Shown here piece after piece: positions 36,650-45,829 of a stretch of 64,000 bases of DNA. The notes below the pieces were generated by a model. That model was not told the origin of the DNA. It saw only the letters and a list, made by a program, of their open reading frames with translations, and ran no database searches. The position numbers and the translations under genes are program-made. Numbering within the stretch: the stretch's first letter is position 1; each line of letters starts with the position of its first letter. This stretch comes from DASVFB01 sp963815965. Lineage in GTDB: Bacteria; Actinomycetota; Thermoleophilia; Gaiellales; Gaiellaceae. The stretch covers positions 806,001 through 870,000 of the forward strand of contig CAWFIT010000001.1 in assembly GCA_963815965.1 (NCBI GenBank), read 5' to 3'.

Positions 36650-37410
36650 CGGCGTCCTGCCAGGTGGAAGACGTCCACCGGACCGGAGCCGGAGCCGATC
36701 TCGTCGAGACCGTGCTCGACCGCGTCGCTCGCCGTGGCGGCGGCGAGCGCGGCCGCAGTGAGCAGATCTTCGCCGCGCGCGAGCAGCGCCGCGAGCGTCG
36801 CGGAGTGCGTGCAGCCGGAGCCGTGCGTCGCGGCGACGTCGTGCCTGCGGACGGGGATCTCCAGCACCGTCTCGCCGTCGTAGAAGTGATCACCGGTGCC
36901 GCCGCCGGTGACGATCGCGGCCGCAGCGCCTAGGTCGACAAGCCGCACGGCCTGCTCGGCTGGATCGCCGGGGCCGACGAGCGCAGTCGCCTCGTCCCCG
37001 TTCGGAGTGACGACGGTCGCCAGCGGAAACAGTCGCTTGACGAGCGCGTCGACGGCGTCGTCCTCGAGCAGCTTCGCGCCCGAGCTCGCGACCATGACCG
37101 GGTCGACGACGAGCGGGACGGGGTGCTGCTCGAGGAAAGCGGCGACGGCCTCGATCAGCGGAGCGGAAAACAGCATCCCCGTCTTCGCCGCGTCGACGCC
37201 GATGTCGTCGAAGACCGCGTCGAGTTGCGCAGTCACGAACTCCGGCGGTAATTCCTGAATGGCGTCCACGCGAACGGTGTTCTGCGCCGTCAACGCGACG
37301 ATCGCGCTCATCCCGTGGCAACCGGCCGCAGCGAAGGCCTTCAGGTCGGCCTGAATACCGGCGCCGCCGCCCGAGTCGGACGACGCAATCGTCAATGCAC
37401 GTGGAATCAC
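36646..37410 (-). CDS. thiD: HMP/HMP-phosphate kinase
   Basis: The protein has 254 residues from GTG 37410. Motifs are ALTIASSDSGGGAGIQADLK, GCHGMSAIVALTAQNTV, VVDPVMVASSGAKLL, VTPNGDEATAL and THGSGCTHSATLAALLA, the full set for ThiD. It makes HMP-PP for ThiE. It is the first gene after the TPP riboswitch. Its Shine-Dalgarno GGGAG lies in the last riboswitch stem, so TPP binding should block its translation. Confidence 0.92.
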   Translation of the reverse strand: MIPRALTIASSDSGGGAGIQADLKAFAAAGCHGMSAIVALTAQNTVRVDAIQELPPEFVTAQLDAVFDDIGVDAAKTGMLFSAPLIEAVAAFLEQHPVPLVVDPVMVASSGAKLLEDDAVDALVKRLFPLATVVTPNGDEATALVGPGDPAEQAVRLVDLGAAAAIVTGGGTGDHFYDGETVLEIPVRRHDVAATHGSGCTHSATLAALLARGEDLLTAAALAAATASDAVEHGLDEIGSGSGPVDVFHLAGRR

Positions 37411-37413
37411 TCA

Positions 37414-37489
37414 GCTCCCTTCGCCGGTACTAGCCGGATCAGGTTCGGCGGGTGTGTTCTCAGCCCCGCTCCGCGGAGCACCCCGGTGG
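37414..37489 (-). promoter_or_regulatory. TPP riboswitch (THI element)
   Basis: On the minus strand the conserved CTGAGA box of the TPP aptamer appears after GGGGTGCTCC, and the second conserved block CCTGATCCGG-CTAGTACCGG-CGAAGGGAG closes it. The 3' side of stem P1 (GAAGGGAGC) also carries the ribosome site of thiD, five bases before its GTG. Control is therefore most likely at translation start; no run of T follows. It controls thiD-thiM-thiE-thiL and probably the trailing permease. Confidence 0.95.
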
Positions 37490-37494
37490 ACATG

Positions 37495-37523
37495 ATCCTA
37501 GCGGCGCCGTCCCAGGGACTGTC
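37495..37523 (-). promoter_or_regulatory. Promoter of the thiamine operon
   Basis: On the minus strand TAGGAT (37495-37500) is a good actinobacterial -10, about six bases before the first base of the riboswitch. A -35-like GGGACA lies around 37520-37525, at a rather wide spacing of about 19 bases. The -35 falls inside the palindrome at 37510-37530. Confidence 0.5.
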
Positions 37524-37530
37524 CCTGGGA
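37510..37530. repeat. Perfect 9-bp palindrome at the thi promoter
   Basis: TCCCAGGGA and TCCCTGGGA are exact inverted copies around CTG. It covers the -35 region of the thi promoter and lies 45 bases before the helicase start on the other strand. It could be an operator shared by both genes or one copy of a dispersed REP-like palindrome; one copy cannot decide. Confidence 0.6.
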
Positions 37531-37574
37531 GATGGCCGTGCAGGACACCTTGCCTCCGGCGCGAGAATGGCGTC

Positions 37575-39806
37575 ATGGCCGTCGAGCTCGCGCGCTGGGA
37601 CGATCTGCTCCAAGGCGAGGAGCTCGCGCACGTTACGACCGAGCCCGCTCGCGACGCTCGACTCGCGCCTTTCCCGGACGACCTGCATCCCCTCGTGCGC
37701 GACGCGCTGACTCACGACGCGCTGTTCGCGCACCAGCGCGAGACGTGGGACGCAGCTCGCCGTGGCGAGCACGTCGTCGTGACGACCGGTACCGCGTCGG
37801 GCAAGACGCTCGCGTTCAACCTTCCCGTCCTCGATGCGATCGCGCGCGACCCGAAGCTGCGCACGCTCTACCTCTACCCGACGAAGGCGCTCGCGCAGGA
37901 TCAGGCGCGCAACCTCGCCGCATTCAAGCTCCCGCGAACGCGTGCCGCGATCTACGACGGCGACACGCCCGGCGAGCGCCGCTGGCAGATCCGCCGCTGG
38001 GCGAACCTCATCCTCACGAACCCGGACATGCTCCACGTCGGGATCCTCCCCCACCACGACCGCTGGGGAGACGTGCTCTCGAACCTTCGCTACGTCGTCG
38101 TCGACGAGGCGCACGTCTACCGCGGCGTCTTCGGCTCGCACGTCGGGAACGTCCTTCGCCGGCTCCGAAGGCTCGCGCGCGTCTACGGCGCCGAGCCGCA
38201 GTTCCTGCTCGCGTCCGCAACGATCGCGAACCCGGGCGAACTCGCGCAGTCGCTGCTCGGCGTCGACGTCACCGTCGTGGGGACGGACGCGGCACCGCGC
38301 GCCGAGCGAACCGTCGCGCTGTGGAACCCGGCCCTCCTCGACGAGGAGCTCGGCCAGCGCGCGTCGGCGATCGGCGAGGCGACCCGCCTGTACGCGGCGC
38401 TCGTCTCGCGCGGGCTGCGCACGATCTGCTTCGCGAAGAGCCGCCGAAGCGCCGAGCTGATCCACCGCTTCACCGTGGATCGCGTCGAGCCCGCGACGGC
38501 GAAGCGGCTGGCGCCGTACCGCGCCGGCTACACGCCCGAGCAGCGGCGTGAGATCGAGCGCCGCCTGGTCGAAGGCGAGTTGCTCGGCGTGGCGGCGACG
38601 GACGCACTCGAGCTCGGAATCGACATCGGCCTGCTCGACTGCGCGATCTCGGTCGGCTTCCCGGGAACGGTCGCGTCGCTGCGACAACAGTGGGGACGGG
38701 CAGGCCGCCGCGGTCACGGGCTCGCGCTGCTCGTCGCCACGGACGACGCGCTCGACCAGTACTTCATGCGCGAGCCGGACGCGCTGCTCGGCCGCCGCGT
38801 CGAGGCGGCCATCCTCGACCACGCGAATCCGCGCGTGCTCGACGGTCACGTTCTCTCGGCCGCGTTCGAGGGCCCGCTGGACGATGCGGACCGCGCGACG
38901 CTCGGCGACGAGGCGCTCGAGCGGGCCGCGCTGCTCCCCGAGCTCAAGCAGACGCCTGCGGGCTACGTCTGGGCCGGGAAGGACTACCCGGCAGCGCGCC
39001 TCTCGCTGCGGTCGTCCACGCCCGATGCAGTCACGGTCGTCGAGGAGGAGACAGGCGCGCTGCTCGGCCTCGTCGAGCTCGAACGCGCCTACTCGACGGT
39101 CCACGACGGAGCCGTGTACCTGCACCTCGGCGAGCCGTACCTCGTGAGCGCGCTCGACCTCGAGGCACGCACGGCGCTCGTGACGCCGTTCCACGGAGAC
39201 TGGTACACGATGGCGAAGGAGGAGAGCGACACGGCGATCCTCGAGGAGCGGCGCCGCGAGCGGCGGCTGGGCCTCGACCTCTGCTTCGGGAGCGTCGTCG
39301 TTACCGAGCAGGTCGTCGCATACCAGCGGCGGCGCATCTCGACCCAGGAGACGATCGATCTCATTGCGCTCGACCTCCCGGAGACGACGTTCGAGACCGA
39401 GGCCGTCTGGTACGTACCGACAGACGAGCAGCTCGAAGGATTCGAGCAACTGCCGAAACTCCTGGGCTCGCTGCACGCCGCCGAACACACAATGATCGCG
39501 CTCCTGCCGCTCTGGGCGATGTGCGACCGGTGGGACATCGGCGGCCTCTCGACGAACCTCCACAGGCAGACGGGCCGCCCGACGGTGTTCATCTACGACG
39601 GCCACTCCGGCGGCGTCGGTATCACCGAGCGCGGCTTCGAGATCTTCGAGGGCTGGGTCGAGGACACGGCGCAACTCCTCGCCCGCTGCCCGTGCGAGCG
39701 CGGCTGCCCGTCGTGCGTGCAGAGCCCGAAGTGCGGCAACCTCAACGAGCCGCTGAACAAGGCGGGCGCGCTGACGCTGCTCCGGCGTATGGCGGACGCA
39801 GCGTGA
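37575..39806 (+). CDS. DEAH-box helicase with C-terminal zinc site (MrfA-like)
   Basis: The protein has 743 residues from ATG 37575. Superfamily 2 motifs are GTASGKTLAFNLP (I), YPTKALAQDQ (Ia), TNPDMLH, VDEAHVYRG (II, DEAH), LASATIANPGE (III), ATDALELGIDIG (V) and QQWGRAGRRG (VI). The C-terminal DUF1998-type domain has the four-Cys cluster CPCERGCPSCVQSPKCGN. This layout is that of MrfA/Hrq1-like helicases, which in Bacillus repair mitomycin crosslinks. So the likely role is repair of bulky or crosslinked DNA. It starts divergently from the thi operon and overlaps the next gene by GTGA. Confidence 0.88.
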   Translation: MAVELARWDDLLQGEELAHVTTEPARDARLAPFPDDLHPLVRDALTHDALFAHQRETWDAARRGEHVVVTTGTASGKTLAFNLPVLDAIARDPKLRTLYLYPTKALAQDQARNLAAFKLPRTRAAIYDGDTPGERRWQIRRWANLILTNPDMLHVGILPHHDRWGDVLSNLRYVVVDEAHVYRGVFGSHVGNVLRRLRRLARVYGAEPQFLLASATIANPGELAQSLLGVDVTVVGTDAAPRAERTVALWNPALLDEELGQRASAIGEATRLYAALVSRGLRTICFAKSRRSAELIHRFTVDRVEPATAKRLAPYRAGYTPEQRREIERRLVEGELLGVAATDALELGIDIGLLDCAISVGFPGTVASLRQQWGRAGRRGHGLALLVATDDALDQYFMREPDALLGRRVEAAILDHANPRVLDGHVLSAAFEGPLDDADRATLGDEALERAALLPELKQTPAGYVWAGKDYPAARLSLRSSTPDAVTVVEEETGALLGLVELERAYSTVHDGAVYLHLGEPYLVSALDLEARTALVTPFHGDWYTMAKEESDTAILEERRRERRLGLDLCFGSVVVTEQVVAYQRRRISTQETIDLIALDLPETTFETEAVWYVPTDEQLEGFEQLPKLLGSLHAAEHTMIALLPLWAMCDRWDIGGLSTNLHRQTGRPTVFIYDGHSGGVGITERGFEIFEGWVEDTAQLLARCPCERGCPSCVQSPKCGNLNEPLNKAGALTLLRRMADAA

Positions 39807-40636
39807 ACGCGACCGGCACGCTCCGGCGCGTTCTGCTCCGGCCTCCACGCACCGACGAGCTCGCGGGCTGGAAGGAGTACGGCTGGCGTTCTGCGCCGGA
39901 CCCGAATGCGATCGCCGCGGAGCACGCCGAGCTGTGCACGCTGCTTTCGGACGCCGGCGCCGAAGTCGTGCTCTCCGAGGAGCCCGTGCCGGGCGATCCG
40001 GACGCGATCTACGCGTACGACCCGGTGCTGATCGGGCCGGCGGGGGCGATCCTGCTCGAGATCGGCAAGCCGGGCCGCGCAGGCGAGGCGGAGGCGCTGG
40101 TCCCCGCGCTCACGGCGGCGGGCATCCCGATCGCCGGTCGGATGAAGGCCCCCGCGACTGCAGACGGCGGCGACCTGTTCTGGCTCGACGAGCAAACGGT
40201 GCTCGTCGGTCGGGGCTACCGAACGAACAACGCGGGCATCGCCGAGATCCGAAGGCTGCTTCCGTTCGCGGACGTGATCGCGTTCGACCTCCCGCACCTG
40301 CGCGGTCGCGGGGAGGTTCTGCATCTGATGTCGCTGGTCTCTCCACTCAGCGAAGACCTCGTCGTCGCCTTCATGCCGTTGCTCCCCGTGCGCCTCGTCG
40401 AGCTCTTCGAGCAGCGCGGTATCGAGATCGTGAGGGTTCCGCAGTCCGAGTTCGAGAGCATGGGCGCCAACGTCCTCGCACTTGCGCCGCGCGTCGGCCT
40501 CGCGCTTGCACGGAACACCGAGACGCGCCGCCGCCTCGAGCACGCCGGTGTGACGGTGCACGTGTACGAGGGCACGGAGCTGTCGAAGGGCGACGGCGGG
40601 CCGACGTGCCTGACGCGTCCTCTACTTCGCGACTGA
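39803..40636 (+). CDS. Amidinotransferase-fold enzyme (DDAH/arginine deiminase family)
   Basis: The protein has 277 residues from GTG 39803 in the helicase stop. Five-blade propeller family: N-terminal strand TLRRVLLRPPR, TADGGDLFWLDEQTVLVGRG (substrate-binding Asp), His in GRGEVLHLMSLVSPL and the nucleophile Cys in DGGPTCLTRPLLR close to the end. Known members hydrolyse dimethylarginine, arginine or related guanidines. The substrate is unknown. Its coupling with a DNA helicase is odd and probably reflects genome packing. Confidence 0.8.
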   Translation: MNATGTLRRVLLRPPRTDELAGWKEYGWRSAPDPNAIAAEHAELCTLLSDAGAEVVLSEEPVPGDPDAIYAYDPVLIGPAGAILLEIGKPGRAGEAEALVPALTAAGIPIAGRMKAPATADGGDLFWLDEQTVLVGRGYRTNNAGIAEIRRLLPFADVIAFDLPHLRGRGEVLHLMSLVSPLSEDLVVAFMPLLPVRLVELFEQRGIEIVRVPQSEFESMGANVLALAPRVGLALARNTETRRRLEHAGVTVHVYEGTELSKGDGGPTCLTRPLLRD

Positions 40637-41068
40637 CGCGAGGACGAAGTCGACCGCGTCGCCCGGCGTCGCGGCGCGAGGCACACCCTCCACGTGCAAC
40701 CCGGGCTCGAGGATCACGACCGGTCGGCCGTAAAGGCGCGCGAATCCGATCTCTGTCAGCGTCCCGTACGAGCCGCCGACCGCGATCACAGCGTCGCCCG
40801 ACGCGGCGACCAGCGCGTTGCGCGCTTGTCCGAGACCCGTCACGACGACATGGTCGATCCACTCGTTGGCTTCGTCCCGATTCGATCCAGGAAGGATCCC
40901 GATCGTCGTTCCGCCCGCCGCCTTCGCACCTCGCGCAGCGCCGGCCATCACCTCCCCCAGTCCGCCGCAGACGACCGTGCACCCGTTCTCGGCGAGCAAC
41001 CGGCCGACTTCCTCCGCTCGCGCGACGTGCTCGGCGCCGCTGCCGATCACGCTGACCTGGATGGCCAC
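40622..41068 (-). CDS. SLOG/LOG-like Rossmann protein (TIGR00725 type)
   Basis: The protein has 148 residues from GTG 41068, two bases before the end of the lipoprotein gene upstream. Motifs are VSVIGSGAEHVARAEEVGR, VVCGGLGEVMAGAARGA, TIGILPGSNRDEANEW and AVGGSYGTLTEIGFARLY, the last being the PGGxGTxxE site in altered form. It resembles the LOG (cytokinin-activating nucleotide hydrolase) and DprA folds. A nucleotide or nucleotide-sugar ligand is likely. The 3' end overlaps the convergent amidinotransferase gene by 15 bases. Confidence 0.7.
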   Translation of the reverse strand: MAIQVSVIGSGAEHVARAEEVGRLLAENGCTVVCGGLGEVMAGAARGAKAAGGTTIGILPGSNRDEANEWIDHVVVTGLGQARNALVAASGDAVIAVGGSYGTLTEIGFARLYGRPVVILEPGLHVEGVPRAATPGDAVDFVLASVAK

Positions 41069-41069
41069 G

Positions 41070-41507
41070 CTACGGGCCGACGCTCCGCCGCAGCGGCTGC
41101 ACGAGCCTCTTCGAACCGTCGAGCGACACGAAGTAGATCCCCGGCTTGTGGATGCCGCTGCCGCAGGCGGCCGCCGGAAACTCGACGATCGCGCGCCCGT
41201 CCTGCGTCCACCCGTCCGCGACCGACATGGGTGCGTCGCGCAGCCTCTTGCCGAGAACGGGCGTGGGTGCGCCGTCGCGTCCACGCACGAAGAACGCGAT
41301 CGGAACCTCACACTCGGACGACCACTGCGCGAGCAGCACCTTGCCGTCAGGCGAAGGATAGGCGCCGGCCCAGTGCCCGACCTTTGCCCCGGCGGGCCGC
41401 TGTGTCGGAAGCACGGGCGCCGCAGCGCGCGTGACCGTCTGGGTCGCACTCTCGCCCCCGCACCCGCTGACCATGAGCACGACTCCGAGAGCGAGCGCCC
41501 GCTTCAC
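41070..41507 (-). CDS. Putative lipoprotein
   Basis: The protein has 145 residues from GTG 41507, which overlaps the ligD stop by GTGA. Lipoprotein signal: KRALALGVVLMVSGC with lipobox V-S-G-C at residue 16. The mature part (HWAGAYPSPDGKVLLAQWSS, ADGWTQDGRAIVEFPAAACG) is beta-rich and looks like a WD40/TolB-like strand pair with conserved Trp and Asp. No family is certain. It is anchored outside the membrane. Why it sits in an operon with a DNA ligase is unclear. Confidence 0.6.
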   Translation of the reverse strand: MKRALALGVVLMVSGCGGESATQTVTRAAAPVLPTQRPAGAKVGHWAGAYPSPDGKVLLAQWSSECEVPIAFFVRGRDGAPTPVLGKRLRDAPMSVADGWTQDGRAIVEFPAAACGSGIHKPGIYFVSLDGSKRLVQPLRRSVGP

Positions 41508-43844
41508 GAGATCGACTTCAGCGCCTTGGTCAACGACTGCCGCGTCGTCAGCACGCCCTCGTACAAGTCGCCGAAGCGCCCGACGCGGTCGAGCACGACC
41601 TGCATCGAGTAGATCGCGGGATTCAGCTTGTCGTTCACCTCGTCCCAGCGCAGCGGCGTCGATACAGGCGCGCCGGCCTTCGGCCGCACGCTGTACACCG
41701 ATGCGATCGTCTTCCCCTCGCCGTTCTGATTGGCGTCGATCAGCACACCGCGACGCTTCGACTTCGTCCACTCGGTCGTCACGAGCCCGCGGTGCGTGCG
41801 GGCGAGCGCGCCGGCGATGATCTCCGCAAAGCGACGCGTGTCCTCGTAAGTGTGCCGCCGCTGGATCGGCACCAGCACGTGCATGCCGTCAGCGCCGCTC
41901 GTCTTCGGAAAGGAGACGAGGCCGAGCGCGTCGAGCGCCTCCTTCACGAGCAGCGCGACCTTCACGGTCTCGGCGAAGCCGGAGTCGGCTGCGGGGTCGA
42001 GATCGAAGAGAACGAAGTCCGGACGGTCCGGCTTGTCGACACGCGAGTACCACGTGTTCATGTCGATGCAGCCCATGTTGACCATCCACAGCAGCGCGAG
42101 CTCGTCGTTGGCGAGCGGGAAGCGCACCCACTTCTTCTCGCGCGACTTCGACCGAGTCGAGACGAGCGCGCGATACGTCGGGATCCACTCGGGCATGTGC
42201 ACGGGCGCGTCCTTCTGGAAGAAGAATTTGCCCTGCCAGCCGTCGGGGTAGCGCTTCATGGTGAACGGCCGGTCCTTCAGATGCGGGAGGAGCACCGGTG
42301 CGATCTCGCGGTAGTACTGGATCAGATCGCCTTTCGTGATCCCTTCTCCCGGCCAGAAGAGCTTGTCGAGGTTGGAGAGCTTCAGCTCGCGCGAGCCCTT
42401 ACGGATGCGGTCCTCGAGCGGCTCCGGCTCCTCGCGGTGAACCTCGACCGGCGCCTTGTCCTCGCGTAAGCCCTGATACGACGGCGCGCGCAGGTGGCCG
42501 TCGTGCGTGAACTCGGCGAACTCCACCTCGGCGACGAGCTGCGGCTCGACCCACACGACTTGATCCTTGCGGACGCGCGGCATCTTGGGAAGTGTCGAAA
42601 ACGGCGATGTCTCACGACGAAGCGGCTTCAGCTTCTCGAGCAGCCGTCGGATCTCCGCATCGCTGAAACCGGTGCCGACGTTGCCGACGTACTGCAGCTC
42701 GCCGTCCTCGTCGAACACCCCGAGGATCAGCGAGCCGAACGTCGATGCGCGGCGGCCGCCGCCGTGCGTGTAGCCGGCGATGACGAACTCCTGGCGGCCG
42801 TGCGTCTTGACCTTGATCCAGTCACGCGTCCGCCTGCCTTCGTAGTAGCGCGAGTCGGCCCGCTTGGCCATGATCCCCTCGAGCTTCTGCTTCTGCGCCG
42901 CCTCGTACAACGCATCGCCGTCATCGAACGTCTCGGACAGGCGAACGGTCCTGTTCCTGCGATCGAGGAGCTTGGCGAGGCGTTCCTGCCGTTCGACGAG
43001 CGGGAGGTCGAGCTGCGACTCGCCGTCTAGCTCGAGCAGGTCGAACGCGTAGTAGACGAGCGGCGCGCCGCCCTGCTGCATCGCCGAGAAGCTCGCGCGG
43101 CCCTGCTCGTCGAGCGCGCAGACCTCGCCGTCGAGCACAGCGTCGGGCGACTTGACCGCCTTCGCGATCTCCTTCGCGACGTGCGGGAAGCGCGGCGTCA
43201 GGTCGTTGTCCCTGCGCGACAAGAGCCTGGCATCGTTCCCGCCGCGCACGTACGCGATCGCGCGGTAGCCGTCCCACTTCACCTCGAACAGCCAACCGTC
43301 CCCAGGCGGGACGTCCTTCGCGAGCGTCGCGAGCATCGGGCGATACTTGCGGCCAACCGACACGTCGTCGCTCGGCACGCTGTCCTCGCGCTTGCGAACG
43401 ATCAGCCAGTTCTGCTCCTTGCCGTCGAGATGAGCCGGGATGAGCGACCAGAGGCCGTCCAGGCGCTTGCCGTGCAGACGCACCGTCAGACCGCCGTTCG
43501 GCTTCTCCTCGACGAGCTCGTAGGTGCCGCTGTCCCAGATCTCGACCGACCCGGCGCCGTACTCGCCCTGCGGGATCTCCCCCTCGAATCGGGCGTACTC
43601 GAGCGGATGGTCCTCGACGTGGACGGCGAGGTGCTGCTCGCCCGGCTGCAGCGGGACACCCTTCGGCACTGCCCAGGACGCAAGCGCGCCGTTCCGCTCG
43701 AGCCGGAAGTCGTAGTGCAGCCGCCGCGCGTCGTGGCGCTGGACGACAAAGATGGGTTGTGCCTTTCGCCTCGCGCGGCCGCCGGGAGAAGGGCTCGGGT
43801 GTCCGCTTAGGATCCCGCTTCCGGCGGTACTGGTCGAGGCTCAC
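41504..43844 (-). CDS. ligD: Multidomain ATP-dependent DNA ligase LigD, 5' frame slip
   Basis: About 779 residues after correction. GTG 43844 begins MSLDQYRRKRDPKRTPEPF, the usual LigD opening. One extra base near 43755 (CACAACCCATC) breaks it before IFVVQRHDARRLHYDFRLER, the 3'-phosphoesterase domain. Then come the ligase domain with the adenylated Lys in FEVKWDGYRAIAY (about residue 190), an OB-fold, and the primase-polymerase domain (LDKLFWPGEGITKGDLIQYY, VLFDLDPAADSGF). The PE-LIG-POL order is that of Pseudomonas LigD rather than the POL-PE-LIG order of Mycobacterium. It joins double-strand breaks by non-homologous end joining with Ku. No Ku gene is in the window. Confidence 0.9.
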
Positions 43845-43958
43845 CGGTGGAAACTTTGCCTATGGCCGCGTTTAGGAATCGGCTCAGCGCTCAGAACACT
43901 TGTTGCAAGCGGCCAGGCTTCCATTGCTGAAGCTTTTCCGCAAGCGGGGGGTCCGACG

Positions 43959-43985
43959 CTCGAGGCCGGTTTTACCGGCCTCGAG
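43959..43985 (-). terminator. Perfect 11-bp hairpin between accA and ligD
   Basis: CTCGAGGCCGG (43959-43969), loop TTTTA, and CCGGCCTCGAG (43975-43985). It lies 64 bases after the accA stop and about 115 bases before the ligD start, both on the minus strand. No T-run follows on the minus strand. It may end or attenuate the acc transcript. The 200-base gap otherwise holds repeated GGAAAACG-like words and no gene. Confidence 0.5.
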
Positions 43986-44048
43986 TCGTATTCGGCGCGG
44001 GGGAAAACGCTGTGGATACTGGGGATAGCCGCACTGGAAAACGTTTCC

Positions 44049-44981
44049 TCAAGCGAAAACGCCGAGGCTCCGGAAACGCGCTCGCCGGCGGCGCTTCAGC
44101 TCATCCCCGCCTCTCCCTTCGAGGTCCTCGAGCGCCTCGCGGATCGATTCTCCGAGCAGCCTGGCAGCCTCCTCGTGGTCGGTGTGCGCGCCCCCAGAGG
44201 GCTCCGGGACGATCGAGTCGATCACCCCCAGTTCGAGGCAATGGGGAGCGTCGGGCTTGAAGGCCGCCGCCGCCTTTCGCTTCTCGGCCGGGTCGCGCCA
44301 GAGGATCGCGGCGCAGCCCTCGGGCGAGATCACGGAGTAGATCGCGTTCTCCTGCATCAGAACGCTGTCGGCGACCGCGATCGCGACCGCGCCGCCGGAG
44401 CCGCCCTCGCCGATGATGCAGGCAACGGTCGGGATCTGCAGCCGCAACATCACCGCCTGGGAGCGCGCGATGGCCCCGCCCTGGCCGTGCTGCTCCGCCG
44501 CGACCCCGGGGTACGCCCCAGGCGTGTCGACGAACGTGATCAGCGGAAACCCGAACGTGTCGGCGAGCTGCATCGTGCGCATCGCCTTGCGATAGCCCTC
44601 GGGATACGCCATGCCGAAGTTGCGACGCGTGCGTTCTTTGATGTCGCGCCCCTTCTGCTGTCCGACGATCGCAACCGTGCGCTCGCCGAGTCTCGCCAGG
44701 CCGGCGACGACAGCTGGGTCGTCTGCGCGGAAGCGATCGCCGTGCAGCTCGAAGAAGTCGTCGAACAGACGCTCGACGTAGTCGAGCGTGTACGGACGCT
44801 CGTCGTGTCGCGCAAGCTCGACGGAGTGCCAGATCTCCTCGTCCGTCGCCTCGTGCTCGATCCGGTCGAGCTGGCGTTGCAGCTTGTCCAGCTCGCCGGA
44901 CACGCGCGCGCCGCGCAGCAGACCCGTGTTCTTGAGCTTGCTCAGCCGCTCGCGCAGTCTCAGCTCTGCCTCACCCGGCAT
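44049..44981 (-). CDS. accA: Acetyl-CoA carboxylase carboxyltransferase, alpha subunit
   Basis: The protein has 310 residues. N-terminal helices are ERLSKLKNTGLLRGARVSGE, and the crotonase-like core has LFDDFFELHGDRFRADDPAV, VGQQKGRDIKERTRRNFGMA, FVDTPGAYPGVAAEQHGQG and GEGGSGGAVAIAVADSVLM. With AccD it moves the carboxyl group from biotin to acetyl-CoA to form malonyl-CoA. It overlaps accD by 11 bases. AccB and AccC are not in the window. Confidence 0.95.
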   Translation of the reverse strand: MPGEAELRLRERLSKLKNTGLLRGARVSGELDKLQRQLDRIEHEATDEEIWHSVELARHDERPYTLDYVERLFDDFFELHGDRFRADDPAVVAGLARLGERTVAIVGQQKGRDIKERTRRNFGMAYPEGYRKAMRTMQLADTFGFPLITFVDTPGAYPGVAAEQHGQGGAIARSQAVMLRLQIPTVACIIGEGGSGGAVAIAVADSVLMQENAIYSVISPEGCAAILWRDPAEKRKAAAAFKPDAPHCLELGVIDSIVPEPSGGAHTDHEEAARLLGESIREALEDLEGRGGDELKRRRRARFRSLGVFA

Positions 44982-45816
44982 GTGCGAACAACCTCATCAG
45001 CTTGGCGATGGTTGGACGAAGCTCGGCGCGCGGCACGACGGCATCTAGATGGCCGAACCGGTAGTTCGACTCGGCGAGCCCGAAATCCTCAGGCAGCTTC
45101 TCACGTGTCGTCTGCTGGACGACTCGAGGGCCGGCGAACGACATCAGCGCGCCGGGCTCGGCGATCAAGACGTCGCCGAGGCTCGCGAAGCTCGCGAGCA
45201 GCCCGCCTGTCGTCGGATGCGCGAGCACCGAGATGAACGGCGTGCGCGAGTCGTGGAGATCCTCGACGGCTGCAACGGTCTTGGGAACCTGCATGAGCGC
45301 GAGGATCCCCTCCTGCATGCGCGCGCCACCGGACGCCGCGACCGAGATGAGCGGGACACCGCGATCGATCGCGCCGTCGCACGCGCGCGAGAACTTTTCG
45401 CCGACGACGCTCCCCATCGAGCCGCCCATGAACGCAAAGTCCATCACGGCAAGCTCGCAGCCGTGCCCGTCGAGCGTTGCCTGCCCGATCACCATCGCAT
45501 CGCCGAGCCCCGTCTTCAGCTCGGCCTCGGCGAGACGCTCCGCATACGGTCGGAGGTCGAAGAACGACAGCGGGTCCTCGGAGCGAAGTTCTGCCGCCTC
45601 CTCGACGAACGTCCCAGGATCGGCGAGCTGGTCGATGCGCTTCCGCGCCGGCACCGGGAAGTGATGGTTGCAGTGCGCGCACACGAACTGCGCGCTCTCG
45701 AGCTCGTCGTCGCGGTAGTGCGAATCGCATTTCGGGCACGTGTTCGGGTGCCGCTTCCCGTCCGACTCAGGCGGTGCATCCCTCTGCTCGATCGATACGT
45801 CGACGCGTTCGGCCAT
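44971..45816 (-). CDS. accD: Acetyl-CoA carboxylase carboxyltransferase, beta subunit
   Basis: The protein has 281 residues. The zinc ribbon has two Cys pairs, CPKCDSHY and FVCAHCNHH, at about residues 28-52. The crotonase core has SFFDLRPYAERLAEAE, TGLGDAMVIG, FAFMGGSMGSVVGEKF, ASGGARMQEGILALMQVPK and HPTTGGLLASFASLGDV. It forms the heterotetramer with AccA. Separate bacterial-type AccA and AccD differ from the fused AccBC/PccB systems of many Actinomycetes. It lies 13 bases from the GNAT gene upstream. Confidence 0.95.
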   Translation of the reverse strand: MAERVDVSIEQRDAPPESDGKRHPNTCPKCDSHYRDDELESAQFVCAHCNHHFPVPARKRIDQLADPGTFVEEAAELRSEDPLSFFDLRPYAERLAEAELKTGLGDAMVIGQATLDGHGCELAVMDFAFMGGSMGSVVGEKFSRACDGAIDRGVPLISVAASGGARMQEGILALMQVPKTVAAVEDLHDSRTPFISVLAHPTTGGLLASFASLGDVLIAEPGALMSFAGPRVVQQTTREKLPEDFGLAESNYRFGHLDAVVPRAELRPTIAKLMRLFAHAG

Positions 45817-45829
45817 TGAACGGACGAGT

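Noticed and set aside
43845..44048. A possible small gene between accA and ligD
   Set aside because: No open frame with a start, ribosome site and protein-like composition was seen; the stretch holds a hairpin and repeated GGAAAACG-like words.
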